Part shown: positions 1 through 12,636 of the stretch, in pieces
Numbering within the stretch: the stretch's first letter is position 1
Layout of the letters: each line of letters opens with the position of its first letter
Source of the DNA: Climacium dendroides
Lineage: Eukaryota; Streptophyta; Bryopsida; Hypnales; Climaciaceae
Direction: 5' to 3'
NCBI GenBank assembly: GCA_950106755.1
Contig: OX467083.1
Span: 23,307,029-23,371,028, forward strand
Length of the DNA stretch: 64,000 nucleotides
Translations under genes and position numbers: made by a program
The notes under the pieces: model-generated
What the model saw: only the letters and a program-made list of their open reading frames with translations
Database searches by the model: none
Told to the model about the DNA's origin: nothing

Positions 1-1950
1 CTTGCTAACGAAGAAGGTGCGAGAGCTTAAGATGGTAGCCGTAGGTAGAAAAATCGGATAGCGATCCCGTAAAATTAACTTCATAGCTTTAATGTTTAGG
101 TCACCGAAGCGATTGCCAGGACCTTCTAGAAAAGTAGTCAGTAGCCAATCGTATATTATTCAAAAGCAACCTGTTGAATGATGTGAACATATAAATCTTC
201 AGAATGTGCTCTTTGGCTTTCATCTACAATAAGTCAATCGCATACTTCAGCATCAGGTTCAAGGATTACGAGCTACATTCTAACAAGAGGAAAAGTCATC
301 AGCAGTGCGTGAAATTTGCATAAATGAATACCCTCACCTTTTTCAATATCCAATAGTGTTGATATTTCATGATTGACGGATTCATTATCTCCCGAAGGTT
401 GCAATCTGTGGATCCAAGGGTTTGCGTTCCGAGTCATTCTTGCGAAAACTCTCGATCTTATTCGTGAACACAGGTGTGGAGAATGACCAAATGATATTCA
501 CTTCCCCATTTCCAGGCTAGAACATCAAAGAGCAGGATTAAGATCTGCTTGTCAGGTTCAAAAGCAGGGATTTATATGCTCCACATACACAAAATGTTCA
601 GGTTATGAGGAACAACTTGGGAACTAGATGCATCATAAACAATGCCTCTTCAAGAATCAACGTGCCTAGTAACCACAGGTAGACAAACATCAAGTCGAGG
701 ATAAGAGCTAACCTCGCCATTTAGGTTATGTCCCAAGTCATGACTATATCTTTTGTTGGAGTCTGGATCGATACCAGAAGTAAGTGCGTTTGTCCGCACA
801 GGTAAGGAGGATGTCATAAAGGAGTGGAAGTCCAGGTAAAGTAGGTTGCAAAGACTCAGATGATCCTCTTTGTGTTCCAGTCAAATAAACGTTCAAATTC
901 TTTTCAATGGACGCTCTCGATCGCAAACCCGAGCGAGGAAGCTGCCCATGAGAACCAGAAAGTTTCCCAGACTTTGCGGTAGGGAGAGGAAGTAGGTTTT
1001 TGAGCTGGTGGAAGGCTTAGCCACGACGTCAGGTTGACATGGAATTTGCAAAGCAGATAGATTAGGTGGCATGTCTAAATTAAGTCCAACCTGCGAGAGC
1101 ACGAGTCGATTAATTCATTGTAACAATTTGATATGTAGATGTAGTAGTAGATTCCAAGTTATTTCACATCTCACGCACCATTCATACACCATAGTATCAA
1201 CCTATGTGAAGCACCAGAATAAACAGAAAGCACCTGAGAACAATTGCAGGTTGCGTTAACTCTCTTCCTAGTAACAAATGCTTCAGAAACGTTTTGCCAC
1301 AACGTGTCAACCAATTGATAGTAAACCTACACCCCTTGCACTTCCAACAGCTTCGCTACCTCCACAACATTATACTCAAACAATGCTCTATGTGTATCTG
1401 AATTTCGCGTTGAGTCGGGATTAAAAAAAAGGTTCGGTTCAAATTCAAAACAAGAGCATAGTGCTCACAGATTCGTCCTTCACCTACCGTGCTACTTCCC
1501 AAGGTTCTCGGAAATCAGATTCTTCCTTTTTATTCCCTTGTTCCATTGCATTTTTTTGTTGCTTCTCTCTTTCATTCCATTTCTCACTCTATTCTCAAGC
1601 TGAAAGTATTTATATAAAGATTGAAAAGACATTAAAAAGCGGTCAAATTGTAACTGAATTAGAAATCAGAGAATGGAATAGAATTGATTATTCCATTTTC
1701 TAGTAACCTTGCTAATTCCTCCCTTCCTTCAAAATCTAAGCAATTACTAGTAAGAACTAAAACAAGTTTCAAACAAAGCTACAGACAAAGGCACCTCGGC
1801 AGAATTCGAAGATGAACAAACTCGTGCTCCACTTCTGTTGTTTCCCTCCCCTTCCTCCACGAGGTCACATTGCGTCTCCATCTAAAAAACTTCCAAGCAA
1901 CCCCGGCATTCTACAACTCACAATCGCCACCGCAAGCAATTATAGCATAA
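1..1950. other. Unassigned region, no supported gene
   Basis: This stretch is less AT-rich than the intergenic DNA further right and has several short ORFs on both strands, none longer than about 80 codons. The minus strand at 744-1102 has two overlapping short frames after an acceptor-like CTCGCAG, so a terminal exon or a decayed gene is possible. I do not recognise the peptide and see no consistent exon series, so I call no gene. Confidence 0.4.
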
Positions 1951-2199
1951 ATACAAAAAACAAGAAAGAAAGAATCCATCTGAATTTGATGTATCCAACC
2001 GAAAACTCCACCAATATTAGATGCGACATTGACGAACAAATCAAAGCCAACGTAGACTAGCATACGTAATTACAAAAGTGAATACAAAAACAAGAAAGAA
2101 AGAATCCATCTGATTCTAATGTATCCAACTGAAAACTCCACCAAATTAGATGCAGATTTGATGACAAGGCCAACTTCGACTAGAAAACACTGAAGAAAT
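1951..2199. repeat. Imperfect tandem duplication, period about 130 bp
   Basis: Two adjacent copies (about 1951-2071 and 2082-2199) share the run ACAAGAAAGAAAGAATCCATC and then a similar stretch with small indels up to GACTAG. The indels shift frames, so this looks like a local non-coding duplication. Confidence 0.7.
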
Positions 2200-3280
2200 T
2201 ACATTCGAGAGAAGCTGGCCGGCAAGGAGGATCGCGATCTTGATCGGTGCGTGCGTAATAAGTGTGCAAATGCAAAAGCAATGTTATGAAGACGGTGGCA
2301 CTTGGGAGTAGGAATCACGGTCGGTGGTGATGATGCGGCAACAGACAGGTCACGGCGTGTTGCCTTGCTAAAGAAATTGCGAAAAGCTCCGAACTCTGCA
2401 CAGGATGAGAGTGACTGCACACAGTGACGCAGGATGGACCGGACCGACTAAGATTATTATTAGACTGCCCAGAAGCTTGGTTCCCTTGAATCCCTTCTGC
2501 AGTCGTTCCCGCCCATTTCGTTATCGTGTCATTCGTGTGAACGCAGCTTTTTCTTTTTCTATCTGATTAGGCAACTGACAATATGAAAAAGAATTCATCT
2601 ACTGTCAGTAGTGTGTTTAACTCGGTTTCATTGATGAGAAGCTTTGTTCACTAAGAAGAGAGATGATGGATGGAATTGAGAGAGAATTTGCATTCAAAAT
2701 CATTCCTAACTGAATATCTAAATAAAGTTGACAAATGTGATTTAGCACATTAAGCACATGCCTAAAACTAGAAAGATACATTTTGTTCCATCCAAAAAAA
2801 ATTTAAAACAATATCCCAAAAAATTTAGCATCTATGTTTAGAATTTTTTTTTTCCAATCTTGACTATAAGGTATGATAATAGATTTTGCAATTTCTCACT
2901 TTCTACCATGGATATAAAGTAGTGGAACCTTATTTCAATCCTATTCGAATTTTTGGCCATGAAATCATTTAAATGAATGAAGTAGAATTCAAATAATTGA
3001 CTTTTTAAGAAATTAAAAATTTATTCTTTAGTATATTTGAAATGTATGTAAATATTTAAGCAACAAACTTGAGTTGAAACCTGTGTAATTGACCTTATTA
3101 AATGACAATGCAAAATGCCTAATATGACTCCAAAACAAAAATTTGTCTAGACAAAGCTTTTGGATTGGGTTTGGAAGGAATGTGTAGAGATAGTTTATAT
3201 AGACTTATAGCAACAAAAATTGGAACTAGGAATTAAATAAGGTACATATATTATTGGGTACTTGTTTTAGAAGCATGATT
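2200..3280. other. AT-rich intergenic DNA
   Basis: The first 250 bases are GC-richer and hold a minus-strand frame (2199-2420) without a convincing ATG. From about 2560 onward the sequence is AT-rich with homopolymer runs. I see no gene, RNA gene or element with definable ends. Confidence 0.5.
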
Positions 3281-3535
3281 CTACACTAAATAGTGAAATT
3301 AGGTTGCCCCACACTAAATTCTCGACATTCCACACTATATAAATATGTATAGTTATTGTAGAAGGATGAAGTAATGTAGGAACCATGTGTGTTGCATGGG
3401 TTGGTGCATTGGTTCTTGGCTTGGGTTTAGAGAATTGCTTGTGCCTCCATCTGGACAAGTGGTGAGTCATGAGGTAACTTTCATGAGTAAGGCAACCTAA
3501 TTGTTCAGGCAACCTAATTTCACTATTTAGTGTAG
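3281..3535. mobile_element. Fold-back MITE with perfect 28-bp inverted ends
   Basis: The sequence starts CTACACTAAATAG and runs 28 bases to GGTTGCC at 3308. The exact reverse complement lies at 3508-3535, so the 255-bp unit has perfect terminal inverted repeats. A partial extra copy of the end (GGCAACCTAATT) lies at 3491. The ends contain CACTAAATAGTG, which recalls CACTA elements, but I cannot identify a target-site duplication. It has no coding capacity. The class is uncertain, but the perfect ends suggest recent activity. Confidence 0.75.
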
Positions 3536-4961
3536 CTTTAACTCCTAAAGTCCCATTGTTCCCTCAAAAAACAAAATATATTTTGGGCAAGTTCCTAGGG
3601 TCTCAATATTTGTCGTGATTTTTAAAATTTGCTTGTAAAGATAGAAAAATACATTAGCATTCCAAAAATATAATTTTTATTTCAATCAGAGTCCAAGGAC
3701 AAGAATTATGGCACAAAAAGTCCTTTTTAGTTTGGTGAGTAGAAAAAACCCTTCAAAAAACTTACAACTTTAGGGCTTAAATGCCCAAGGGTCACATATT
3801 CATCACATCTACAAAACTCTATAATAAAAATAAAAATGTAGGTTGTGATACATTTTCTAAAGTATATCACCTATTTTCAACAATGAATCCATTAGCACAA
3901 TATAGGGTAACATATTTCATGAATGAGATAAATATGATGTGGTTTAGGATAACATATTTCATGAATAAGAGAAATATGATGTAGTTTAGCAACTTTATTG
4001 TTCTGACAAATCACTTTGTTGGCACATTGACAACTTCTAATAATACATTCTAGATTTGCACTTATGGGAAATTGAATTGCCTATACATTGAATTCAATAC
4101 AATTTGTAATTCACACTTCTATGAATTTAGCTAATTCCAAATTTATGAAAAATTAGAAAAAAAAAAATAGTGCAATCTTCCGTCATTCTATTCCCTCTAT
4201 TCCATCACCGGCGAAAATCCACGGCCCCCACCTCAATCGGACATATGCTCAACATTGTCGGTTGTCGGATATAGGTGATGAACCTTAATTGAAATCATCT
4301 ACAATCATAGAATGGTTGTGGTATTTATTGTCAATCCACCTTCCAATTCTATTTTGAGGTTGAAACTCAACGAGTTAAAAACCTCTCCTGAAAAAAACAT
4401 GTAGCTTATGCGATCATAACAATGATGGATGCGCCATGCAAATTCCAGTAAAAAGCAATTTTAGAATAATCAGCAGCAGGAGTCCACTCTGCCTTCCACA
4501 TCGAGACCATTTCTCCATAAATCGATATAGTTCACCAATAGGTTCAATCACAAAATTGCGATTAGATCCCGACCAAATAACTCTTACATGCTCAGAAAAA
4601 AAACGAACGCAAACTCAGGAACCTGGAACGACACTGGGCTCATTCAATGACCTAATCAAGGGTAAAGAGGAATACACCTCAAACAACACAGGTGAAACTC
4701 TGATACCCGCTTTCCACTAAACCTGTCCTGAATGGCCGCAAATCCTAAACATCCCAGTTCCTAAATATCTTCTTGAACACAGTGTACACGACGAAATTTC
4801 GCAAACCCTGGAGCGCACCAACATTCTCAATGACAACCCCAAGTGTTCGAATCAGGTGTCCCTGGCTTCCAGAGAACGGAGGATGCGCTCGGCAACAAGC
4901 CCTCTCCTACACCTCAAGTGGATGGGCCACTGTACAGCCAAAAATAAAGAACACAAATGGA
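3536..4961. other. AT-rich spacer running into the 3' flank of PABN copy 1
   Basis: The only structure in the AT-rich part is a 42-bp direct repeat (3905-3946 and 3947-3988) around CATATTTCATGAAT. From about 4470 the sequence is homologous to the 3' flanks of PABN copies 2 and 3 and probably includes the 3' UTR of the minus-strand gene. No separate gene is seen. Confidence 0.55.
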
Positions 4962-7304
4962 CTAATAATAAGGGCGGTAGCGCATCGGCCTCCGGAACCG
5001 AGGCACCTTCCTGCACAATACAAAAGCTCCAATATATCAGTAACAAAACATGCAAGACACGGCTTACCAAATGAAGCGAGACTCCTCACTCACGATCACC
5101 CTATCAACTGCAAAAACAAAGTCCTCTCCGAGAACAGGATGCACAGTTCACTCCAAGGACATACAATCACATACGACTTTAACAGCAGTTCAATGTCTCC
5201 ATGAAAAACCAAACGACTCAGAATTTTTTTTAAAATGAAACAAGCAAACTTTGAACTCAGTATGAAATATGCATTCCACAAGTCAGAATGGAATCCACGG
5301 AGGATACCCACCCAAAACCATAGGGAGCATACCCATAGGGAGCTGAAAAGGGCCTCCTCGAGCGGTACCCATAAAACGGGGAGTAAGGTCGACCCCGATA
5401 GCCCTTCATCCCGGGAACATTGGTTCGCTTGGCCGTAACCTGACAAGGTTACAAACACTCCACATCAGATGCAGGCTTGGAAGCCATTCAAGTGGAAGAA
5501 GCGAACGGCTCACTTTCGTTGTTCAACATTCGAAAGCAATGAAGAGGTCCTTACAAGAAAATAAAAAATACGTCGATCAAACATGTTCATGGATAAGATT
5601 CAGACGAGACAAGGATAACAACCTTCAGTGGGCGATTATGCAACTCAGATTCGCTTAAGAGAATGGCATTTTGAACTGCTTCCACCTCCAGAAACTCCAC
5701 ATATGCAAACCTGGTTGAAAAATAAACACAAAGTTAACAAGAGACGAAACTAATCGCTAATTAAACAGACTAAGCGCGTAAAAGACATATCCATTCTACC
5801 GCGGAATTACCAATCCGATGGCCAAAATTTGAAAACCAACCATCCCTCCTAAAACACGGGAATTAAAGAGAAGTCATGGCCTCATTGCACGCTGCTCAAT
5901 TCAAAAAACAATGAGAAAAGGCCATTACCCCTTGGGCTGACCAAACTTGTCCGTCAAAATCGTCACGCGATTCACTGTGCCACAAGACTGAAAGTGCTGC
6001 TGCACTTCTTCTGGAGTGCAGGAGTAATCCACCTGAAATACAACAAAAATCGAAATTAGAAAAAATATCATTCAAATGGTGACCTCGACTTTCATCCTGC
6101 TCCCAGGAAAAAAACAATAAACTACCACAGAAAATACATAATCCACAAGCACAATCGTAAAAACAAACGGTCAGAAAACAAAAACTGACAAAGTGAACAA
6201 AGGAAAGGAGAAATTACATTGCCAACAAAAACGGAACGAGCATCAGCTTCCTCTCGGTTGGCGTGGGCTCCATTTGCAAGAGCTGGGTCTGCAAAAGCGA
6301 TTCACCACCAGATTATGAGTTGCGAGACCATATCGTACAATTGCAGGTGGCGACTGAAAACAGCTCCATTGATGCCCAATACAAACATTCACAGCACTGA
6401 AAATGTTCCAACGGTAGATCAGAGTGACGAGGACAATTCAAAAATGAAAAGAAAGCTCAAACGCCAAAATGTCGTACGAACACGAATGTTCTGCAACGCA
6501 ATCTATTCGTACACTCCAGCCAAACCAGGAGGGGAGAGCAAATGAGGAAATTCGAACCTTGACTGCCACCCATCTCCTTTTCAACCTTAGCTTGCATGTC
6601 ACGAAGCGCAGCAGCCTCTTCCTCCATCTCTTTGAGTCTCTTTTTCATGTCCTCTAGCTCCTGAACACCTCGGAATTTGGGACATGGAATAATTAGATTG
6701 TGATCCTCATACAGCACCACATATGCTAACAAATTATTTCCGATAGCCACGAAAGATCACCTGTATCTGAACTAGCCGAAAACATTTGCAAAGCGCTCTT
6801 CCAAACTCCCCACAAGGACTTAGAGTGTCAAACTCTAACTACGAAATCTGGTCACCTAATAAATGTTCGAGACTAATCCTGATAGCGACACACTTTCTTG
6901 GCCTAATAATTAACGATAGAGAAATGTTCAGGGGACGCCCAGAGTGGGTTCTGCGGAGAGAATTTACCAGGAGTGGACAGTTCAGGGGGTGGAGGCCCAT
7001 GGGCAACACTGGTCCCGCAATTTGGAAGCCAGAAGCACTAAACGCATCTCCTATTCAGATAAAATACATAAAGACGCGGCGAGAACTTAACATCGACTGA
7101 AAAATTTCCAAGAATCCGGACACTCCAACGAACAATAAAATTTCAAAAAAAGTACAGAATGCACACCTTAGAGGCCACTTCGTCCGTGTTAATGTCGTCG
7201 CCCTTGAGCAAGAGGTCATCGGGCTCCCCGTCGGAATCCACTTCCAGGTCCCCTTCCACTTCATCGGGAATATCACCCCCGTACACCTCATGCTCTTCCT
7301 CCAT
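4962..7304 (-). CDS. PABN: Nuclear poly(A)-binding protein, PABN class (copy 1)
   Basis: PABN proteins bind growing poly(A) tails in the nucleus and stimulate poly(A) polymerase. Exons, in coding order: 7304-7167, 6660-6558, 6288-6218, 6032-5929, 5710-5623, 5439-5312 and 5010-4962. All introns are GT..AG. They encode 226 residues, close to the usual plant length. Residues 1-46 are acidic and start [10 protein letters not shown]. Residues 47-78 form a predicted coiled coil ([19 protein letters not shown]). One RRM spans about 99-175, with RNP2 VFVGNV at 100-105 and RNP1 KGFAYVEF at 138-145. The tail is rich in Arg, Gly and Tyr and ends [10 protein letters not shown]. The start is the only ATG that gives the family's acidic N-terminus. 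No frameshift or stop interrupts it, so it is probably functional. It is the most diverged of the three copies, differing in exon 1 (LLLKGDDIN instead of PLLKSEDVA). Confidence 0.93.
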
Positions 7305-7386
7305 ATGGCCCCCGAAATACTACGCCACTCCAGCAAAGCCCAGGAGTGGAGGCCTGGAGGCGCGGGAGGGATGGACGGGTGCACCA

Positions 7387-7395
7387 AAACCCTAA
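7387..7395 (+). promoter_or_regulatory. Telo-box upstream of PABN copy 1
   Basis: AAACCCTAA lies about 83 bases upstream of the ATG. The same motif sits at the matching place before copies 2 and 3. Telo-boxes are common in plant promoters and 5' leaders of genes for translation and RNA processing. Its position and conservation support a regulatory role here, but no binding is shown. Confidence 0.5.
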
Positions 7396-7689
7396 TAGGA
7401 ATTTAATGCATCCAAAACACGAGCGAAAACGAAACGAAAGAAAGAGACGGTTGCACTTCAGCGTGCGAATGAAGGAGAGAGCGAGAGCTCGAAGAGAGAG
7501 CTCGATGAAGACGACGATGAAGTAGGAACAGGAAGAGAAGCTTGCGAGAGAAATGGCTATGGCGTAGTATGCGTTTGTTTGAATACAAATGTTCGGCAAT
7601 CGATCCACTTTGCCCGCGCAGCTCGATGTTGCTCTCAGACATTCATACCGGTCACGGTATATGTATATTACACATACATTTCTACATAC

Positions 7690-8283
7690 ATACTTTAACT
7701 TGTTTATTTGTTTTGTTTAGTTTGTTTAGTTTTACGAATTAGAAAATTAGAAAATTACTTTCACTTGTATTTTATTATGTTGTGGGAATGGCATATGTAC
7801 ATTAAATTACATTATTATTTTGTTTTGTTTATTTGTTATAGTGAGATCTCTAGAGTTGTGCATCCTCCAATCGCGTTCATGGTACTGTTGAAAAGCCCTT
7901 AGTGAAGAAGGATGTACAAACTATTTCATGGCATTTGGACTTAAAGTGGAAAAATTATTGAATTTCGTAGTTTTTATGAATTTTATAAAAATTAAATATT
8001 TACTTGTACTTTTATTTTGTTATATTATGGCAATGGTAAAGGGCATACTATCTTTTATACCTTGTAAATGAGGTTGTTTGTTTATTTTGTTTGTTATGGT
8101 AAGATCTCCATAACCCTCCATCTCCTAGTTATGTTTTTGGTTCTATCAAAAAGCTCTTTGTGAGGAGGGTTGTATGGATTTTGTTTCTTGGTTCTATTAG
8201 AAAATTCTTTATGAGGAAAGGTGCATGGAATTTGTTTCATGGTGTTCTGACTTACAATAGAAAAGAATACGCAATTCAAAGTT
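7690..8283. repeat. Dispersed AT-rich repeat family, left part
   Basis: Repeated modules carry AGATCTC, a degenerate AAAGCTCTTTGTGAGGAGG and a TTTCATGGCATTTGGACTTA block. Related sequence resumes at 9275-9430 after a TTAA-flanked element and occurs again at 45885-46930. The short ORFs in it do not keep frame between copies. I read it as an old dispersed repeat of unknown class. Confidence 0.6.
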
Positions 8284-8959
8284 TTAACCCCTAAATGTTT
8301 TTGACTATGTTTTCACCAAAAATACTCCAAACCTGCCATTTCTAATGCAAGTACCAAATTTTAGAAAGAAAAAAACATTTTTTGATCACACATAATCGTA
8401 GCATCTTGTAGTAAGTTGGTTTGAGAAGATGTGGAAAAAATTTCAGAAATTTTCGCTGTAGATTGCAAGATATTAGCATATAAAGTGACAAAAATCTTTT
8501 TTTGGGCTTTGCAAAAACCTGAGTAGCTACACTATACAAGGTCACATTTGTATGAAAGAATGTCTAAAATGGTTGTGATTCTTTGGATTCATTCTTCAAG
8601 GCAACTTGGCTACGTACTTGAAACCTGTAGATTATTTAGAATTAAACAACATATAGAAAAAATAGTAAGTAGAAAGAAATAGAGAATGATTCAAAATACC
8701 AAGTTGTTAACAATTCATTTATGGTCTTGAAAAATGCCAATTGCAATTTTTGTAATATTAGAATAAAAAATCTACACCTAATATTTTTATTTTTTTTTCA
8801 AAATATTGAAAAATGGATTTAAATAAAAGACTTCAAAATTTATCTTAGAGCAAGGACTCTATAACTACCCACAAACTACCTAGAACTAAAACTCCTCATA
8901 ACTTTCATTTCATTAATCAAAATGGAATGATTCAATGCTTTCTACACGCACACACATAT

Positions 8960-9030
<71 letters not shown>

Positions 9031-9274
9031 GATTTTTAAAGAAGTTTTTTTAGTTGCTTGAGTTGCTTATCGAGCAATGAAAACTACATATCATACCAAA
9101 TAACTTTTTGACCATGTAGTCAAAAGTTATGAAAATTGTTGATTTTTAAAGCTACTCTTTAATACATGTTGAGTAAAAATTTCAAATAAAAAAATAAAAA
9201 AATTCCATTTGTAGTGAGCTACCCCAAATCACTATGTTGTCAAAAAACATAATTTGGTGCTTTGGGGGGGTTAA
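8284..9274. mobile_element. TTAA-flanked element E1
   Basis: The left end reads TTAACCCCTAAATG and the right end GGTGCTTTGGGGGGGTTAA, a degenerate inverted copy of the family ends. The interior (TTTTCACC, CTGCCATTTCTA, a TTTTTGACCATGTAGTC block) matches the elements at 58137 and 60347, and its left part matches 40886. No ORF of note lies inside. It interrupts a dispersed repeat that continues on both sides. TTAA at both ends with CCC-starting repeats points to a piggyBac-type MITE, but the right end is worn. Confidence 0.65.
8945..9027. repeat. Compound microsatellite (CA)n (CATA)n (TA)n
   Basis: A run of CA repeats passes into CATA repeats and then a long TA tract. It lies inside element E1 and is absent from the related copies, so it expanded after insertion. 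Confidence 0.95.
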
Positions 9275-11534
9275 TGAAGTAAAATAATTAGAAAATTGTA
9301 ATAGCAGAAGGCACACTAGTCTATTTACTAAATTATATTGTTTCTTTAATTTGTTTTTTATTCTATTAAAAAGCTCTTTGGGAGGAGGGGTGCACGGAAT
9401 TTGTTTCATAGTGTTTATAACATTTAGTAGCAATGCAAAGGACTGCCTCCTCTTGGATGGAATGGCGTGGAATATTCCACACTATTCATCCTTGGAATAA
9501 TATGGTGTAGAATATTTTACACCCATCAGTAACTAAGTATCCACGCATCACAATTTCTCAGCAAATGAAGCTTGCTCGCTTGGATGTAGTACTTGAGCCA
9601 CAACTACAATTAAGTTAGTAACTAAATGGGTCGTAGTACATTCACACCTAACCTTAAGGGTTGGTATTTTAGTTCATATCAGTACCCAAAACCAACATTT
9701 GTTCACACCATTGCTCTTTTGTGAATGCTAATCCTACATATTTGTAGAGCAACCGTAGTTAGTACACCTAAAGAGCGGTGTCAAGATGTGGTCGTCTACT
9801 AGTTAAATTAGGCATTTTACTATTATTAAAGTTGGATTCAAGTTGTAAGAAGGTTAGGCTTGACAAGAAAATAACTTCATTGTGGGATTTAGTTCTTTAA
9901 GGTTTAGCCTCATCAAGAGGTTAGATCTTACATAGTTAGCCTCGTGAGGGGGGTAGGGTTTAGGAAGGGGCATTTAAACTATATTGTTTATAGCATTGAG
10001 TCCCTTCGACAAGTATTTAAAAGTTGTGCTTTCACTTTGGGGTCTCACTTTTTTTAGGGGGATTTTTTTGGGCTTTCTTGGATTTTTGGATATTTCAAGT
10101 AGTAAACTTGAGATCACTTTACTATTCTTTTCATTATGACAATAGTATGTTGTATTCTTTTGTGTGAGTTGTTTTTTATTTAGTATTCTTGTGCTAGAGA
10201 TGTACTTTTGAGCTTGAGAAGGTGCAATAGGCAAACTTGAGAAGGTTTCAAGTGCTACTGCATCTGAAGTTGAATTGAAGTTAGTTTGTTGAAACTAATT
10301 TCTTTTGGAGTTTGTGGTTGGTGTAGGTGTAGGATTAGGGTTTTTAGGTCTTTGTAATTTTTTTTCTTTTCACAAACTTTTACCATAGCCAAAAACCCTG
10401 TATTTTTCCAAATAGACAACAATTCCTATAACCGCGGTACTTAGAATTTTTCAGGAGGTCACTATAGCTAAGCTTCTAGAATTTGTGGTAGGTCTTCTAT
10501 GGTAGTGCAATCAATAAGAAACAAACATTTTAGAATTAAATTACCGCTCATAGGTAATGGCACTCTAGAGGTCTAATTAACTAAGAGTGGCAATTAAGTG
10601 AAGTAATAACCACCACAATTAAGGACAAGGCCCACTCCCAAATCTAATTCCATTGTAGCTAGACATAGACACACGCAATTGAATGGATCTATTTTTTTAC
10701 GGCTAATCCTAAATCCTAAACCCAACAAAATTCAAAAATCACCTTTCATTGCACACTCATGGCCACCAAGTCTTGGATGTCACACTCTCAATTGCTATAC
10801 ATTGATTAGGTGTTGTTGCATTCTTCATGTTCACATCAATCGATGTACAACGTTCTTTTCTTTAGTTAGTGTGTATGTGTATGAAGTCCCTTGATTTAGG
10901 AGATCAATGGATTCATATTGGTATAGAGTAGAATCATATAATGGAGAACCAACTTATTGCACAAAGTTATGACGTAGGCATGGTTTCACTTGTAGTCCCT
11001 CCGGAAAGTGAGTTCCCCATCTAATCATCTTCAATACCTTCTTGACTTTGCCGTACCTATACTTTGACTTGTATAAAAATATCAACAATTCAAAGTATAT
11101 GTTCGTTAGTTTGTCAATGCCATCGTCTTCATGTGTCCTTTATAACATCATGCACAGTATATTTAAGTTGGCAATTGTCATGGAATTTTGTTGTTGTACA
11201 TGCATGTTGAAATTGAATGTATAATGCAGTTCATTTTTTGATGCCCATTATGCATATTCATTTTTATTAAAAGATCAAGGAATCATGTGATTATATGTTG
11301 TCCACTATACATTCCCTGAAGATTCAAAAAATCCAAATGTACATTCCCATGTTGTACTTGTATTGCGTTTCAGTCACTAATTTTAATGTGCATCACTTTC
11401 AATTTCTAATTGTGTTGATAAGAAAACCACTTATTAAAATGCGGACTTTGCTATTCAGACATGTTGACATTGGGTTGATGACAACTGCAACTTGTAGGAA
11501 ATGTCATTCATGTACAAGGTAATAAGACTTTCAC
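9275..11534. other. Repeat remnant and AT-rich spacer
   Basis: 9275-9430 continues the dispersed repeat seen at 7690-8283. The rest, to 11534, has only short unconserved ORFs and no element ends I can pair. Part of it may be the left flank of the Harbinger element that follows, but no terminal repeat was found. Confidence 0.45.
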
Positions 11535-12636
11535 ATGACCATTGCTTTCCTTTGTAAGAACTTACACCTGCAAAACAAACACATGAGCTCTGATGTTCAA
11601 GTAAGTACCAATACTAGAAAAAGATGTCTAATTCATGATGTGCAAGTTCCTATTCAGATACCATTAACAAGACCATTAATATTACAAGGCAAGCTCCAGC
11701 ACCATGAGGATGTCCAATTCTTCCCCAAAGTGACCGTCTTGCCTATTGGAGCTCCATCAAACCCACCAAAGAAAGCCAAAAAGGACCATAGACCTAATTA
11801 GTTAACTAACTCTTGAAATTGTTGCTCTTGTCATTGCTAAGAGAGACATGTACTTGGAAGAGGTGGATGTGGTGGATGGGAGGAATCTAATGAATCAAGA
11901 TGATAGTAAATGGATTCAAATAAGTATCAAAGTCATGCAAGCAGGTTTTTTCTCTTGCCCTTGCAATGGTCCCACCTACAAGTCCAAGTGGAATCAAATT
12001 ATTCTAGAATACAAATGTATTGCCAACTTTTTAATGAGAAGTGACCCCAATGGCATGGAATATTGGGATATGACTACTGAGCCCAAGAGTGAAGGATTGC
12101 CGTGTTCATTCTCCCAAGATATTTTCCAAAGCATTTATGAATGGTATGAGAATTGCTTTAGCATGCACCCACCGCACACTAGAGACTTGCTTTCCAATGA
12201 AGATAACAATTACACAACACTTGCACAACATACAAATAGAGGTAATGAACGTGGCAATAATAATGCTAAAAACAAAGATCCAATGGACTTTGCTGACCCT
12301 ACACAACTTGGTGACAACATTGTTGCCATGATATCCTCTTCAATACTACCTACAAGCCTTGGAGCACACACTGTTCATGCAAGTTTTACAACACCTAGTC
12401 TTGCATGAAGGAATAATTTGCCACTGGGCGTAATAACATTGGTGGTCAATTCCAGTGACACATCAGTCTTAACGCTACAATGTCAGGAAGGTAGCATTGA
12501 AGTTTGGCGGAAATACCTTTCCGACCACCATGTTATTGTATGGGCCACAAAAACTAGTGGTGACATGATGGCTAGACAAATGCAGCAAATGGAAAAAGCA
12601 AGCCAAGACCTTGAGAGATCCAAAATATATGTGTAG
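11535..12636 (+). pseudogene. SANT/Myb-like ORF of a PIF/Harbinger element
   Basis: PIF/Harbinger transposons carry a second gene for a trihelix or SANT-like DNA-binding protein that helps the transposase. The main frame is 11848-12408 (186 codons). It has the expected pattern of a W-containing helix (DSKWIQISIKVM), a middle segment with YKSKWNQIILEYK, and a third W (MEYWDM) followed by LPCSFSQDIFQSIYEW. Upstream pieces (from 11535) and downstream pieces (to 12636) lie in other frames, so the gene is split by frameshifts or introns. A transposase remnant faces it on the other strand at 13962-15276. The assignment rests on motif pattern and context. Confidence 0.6.

Noticed and set aside
2199..2420. 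73-codon minus-strand ORF in GC-richer DNA
   Set aside because: It has no ATG start, no recognised motif and no partner exons.
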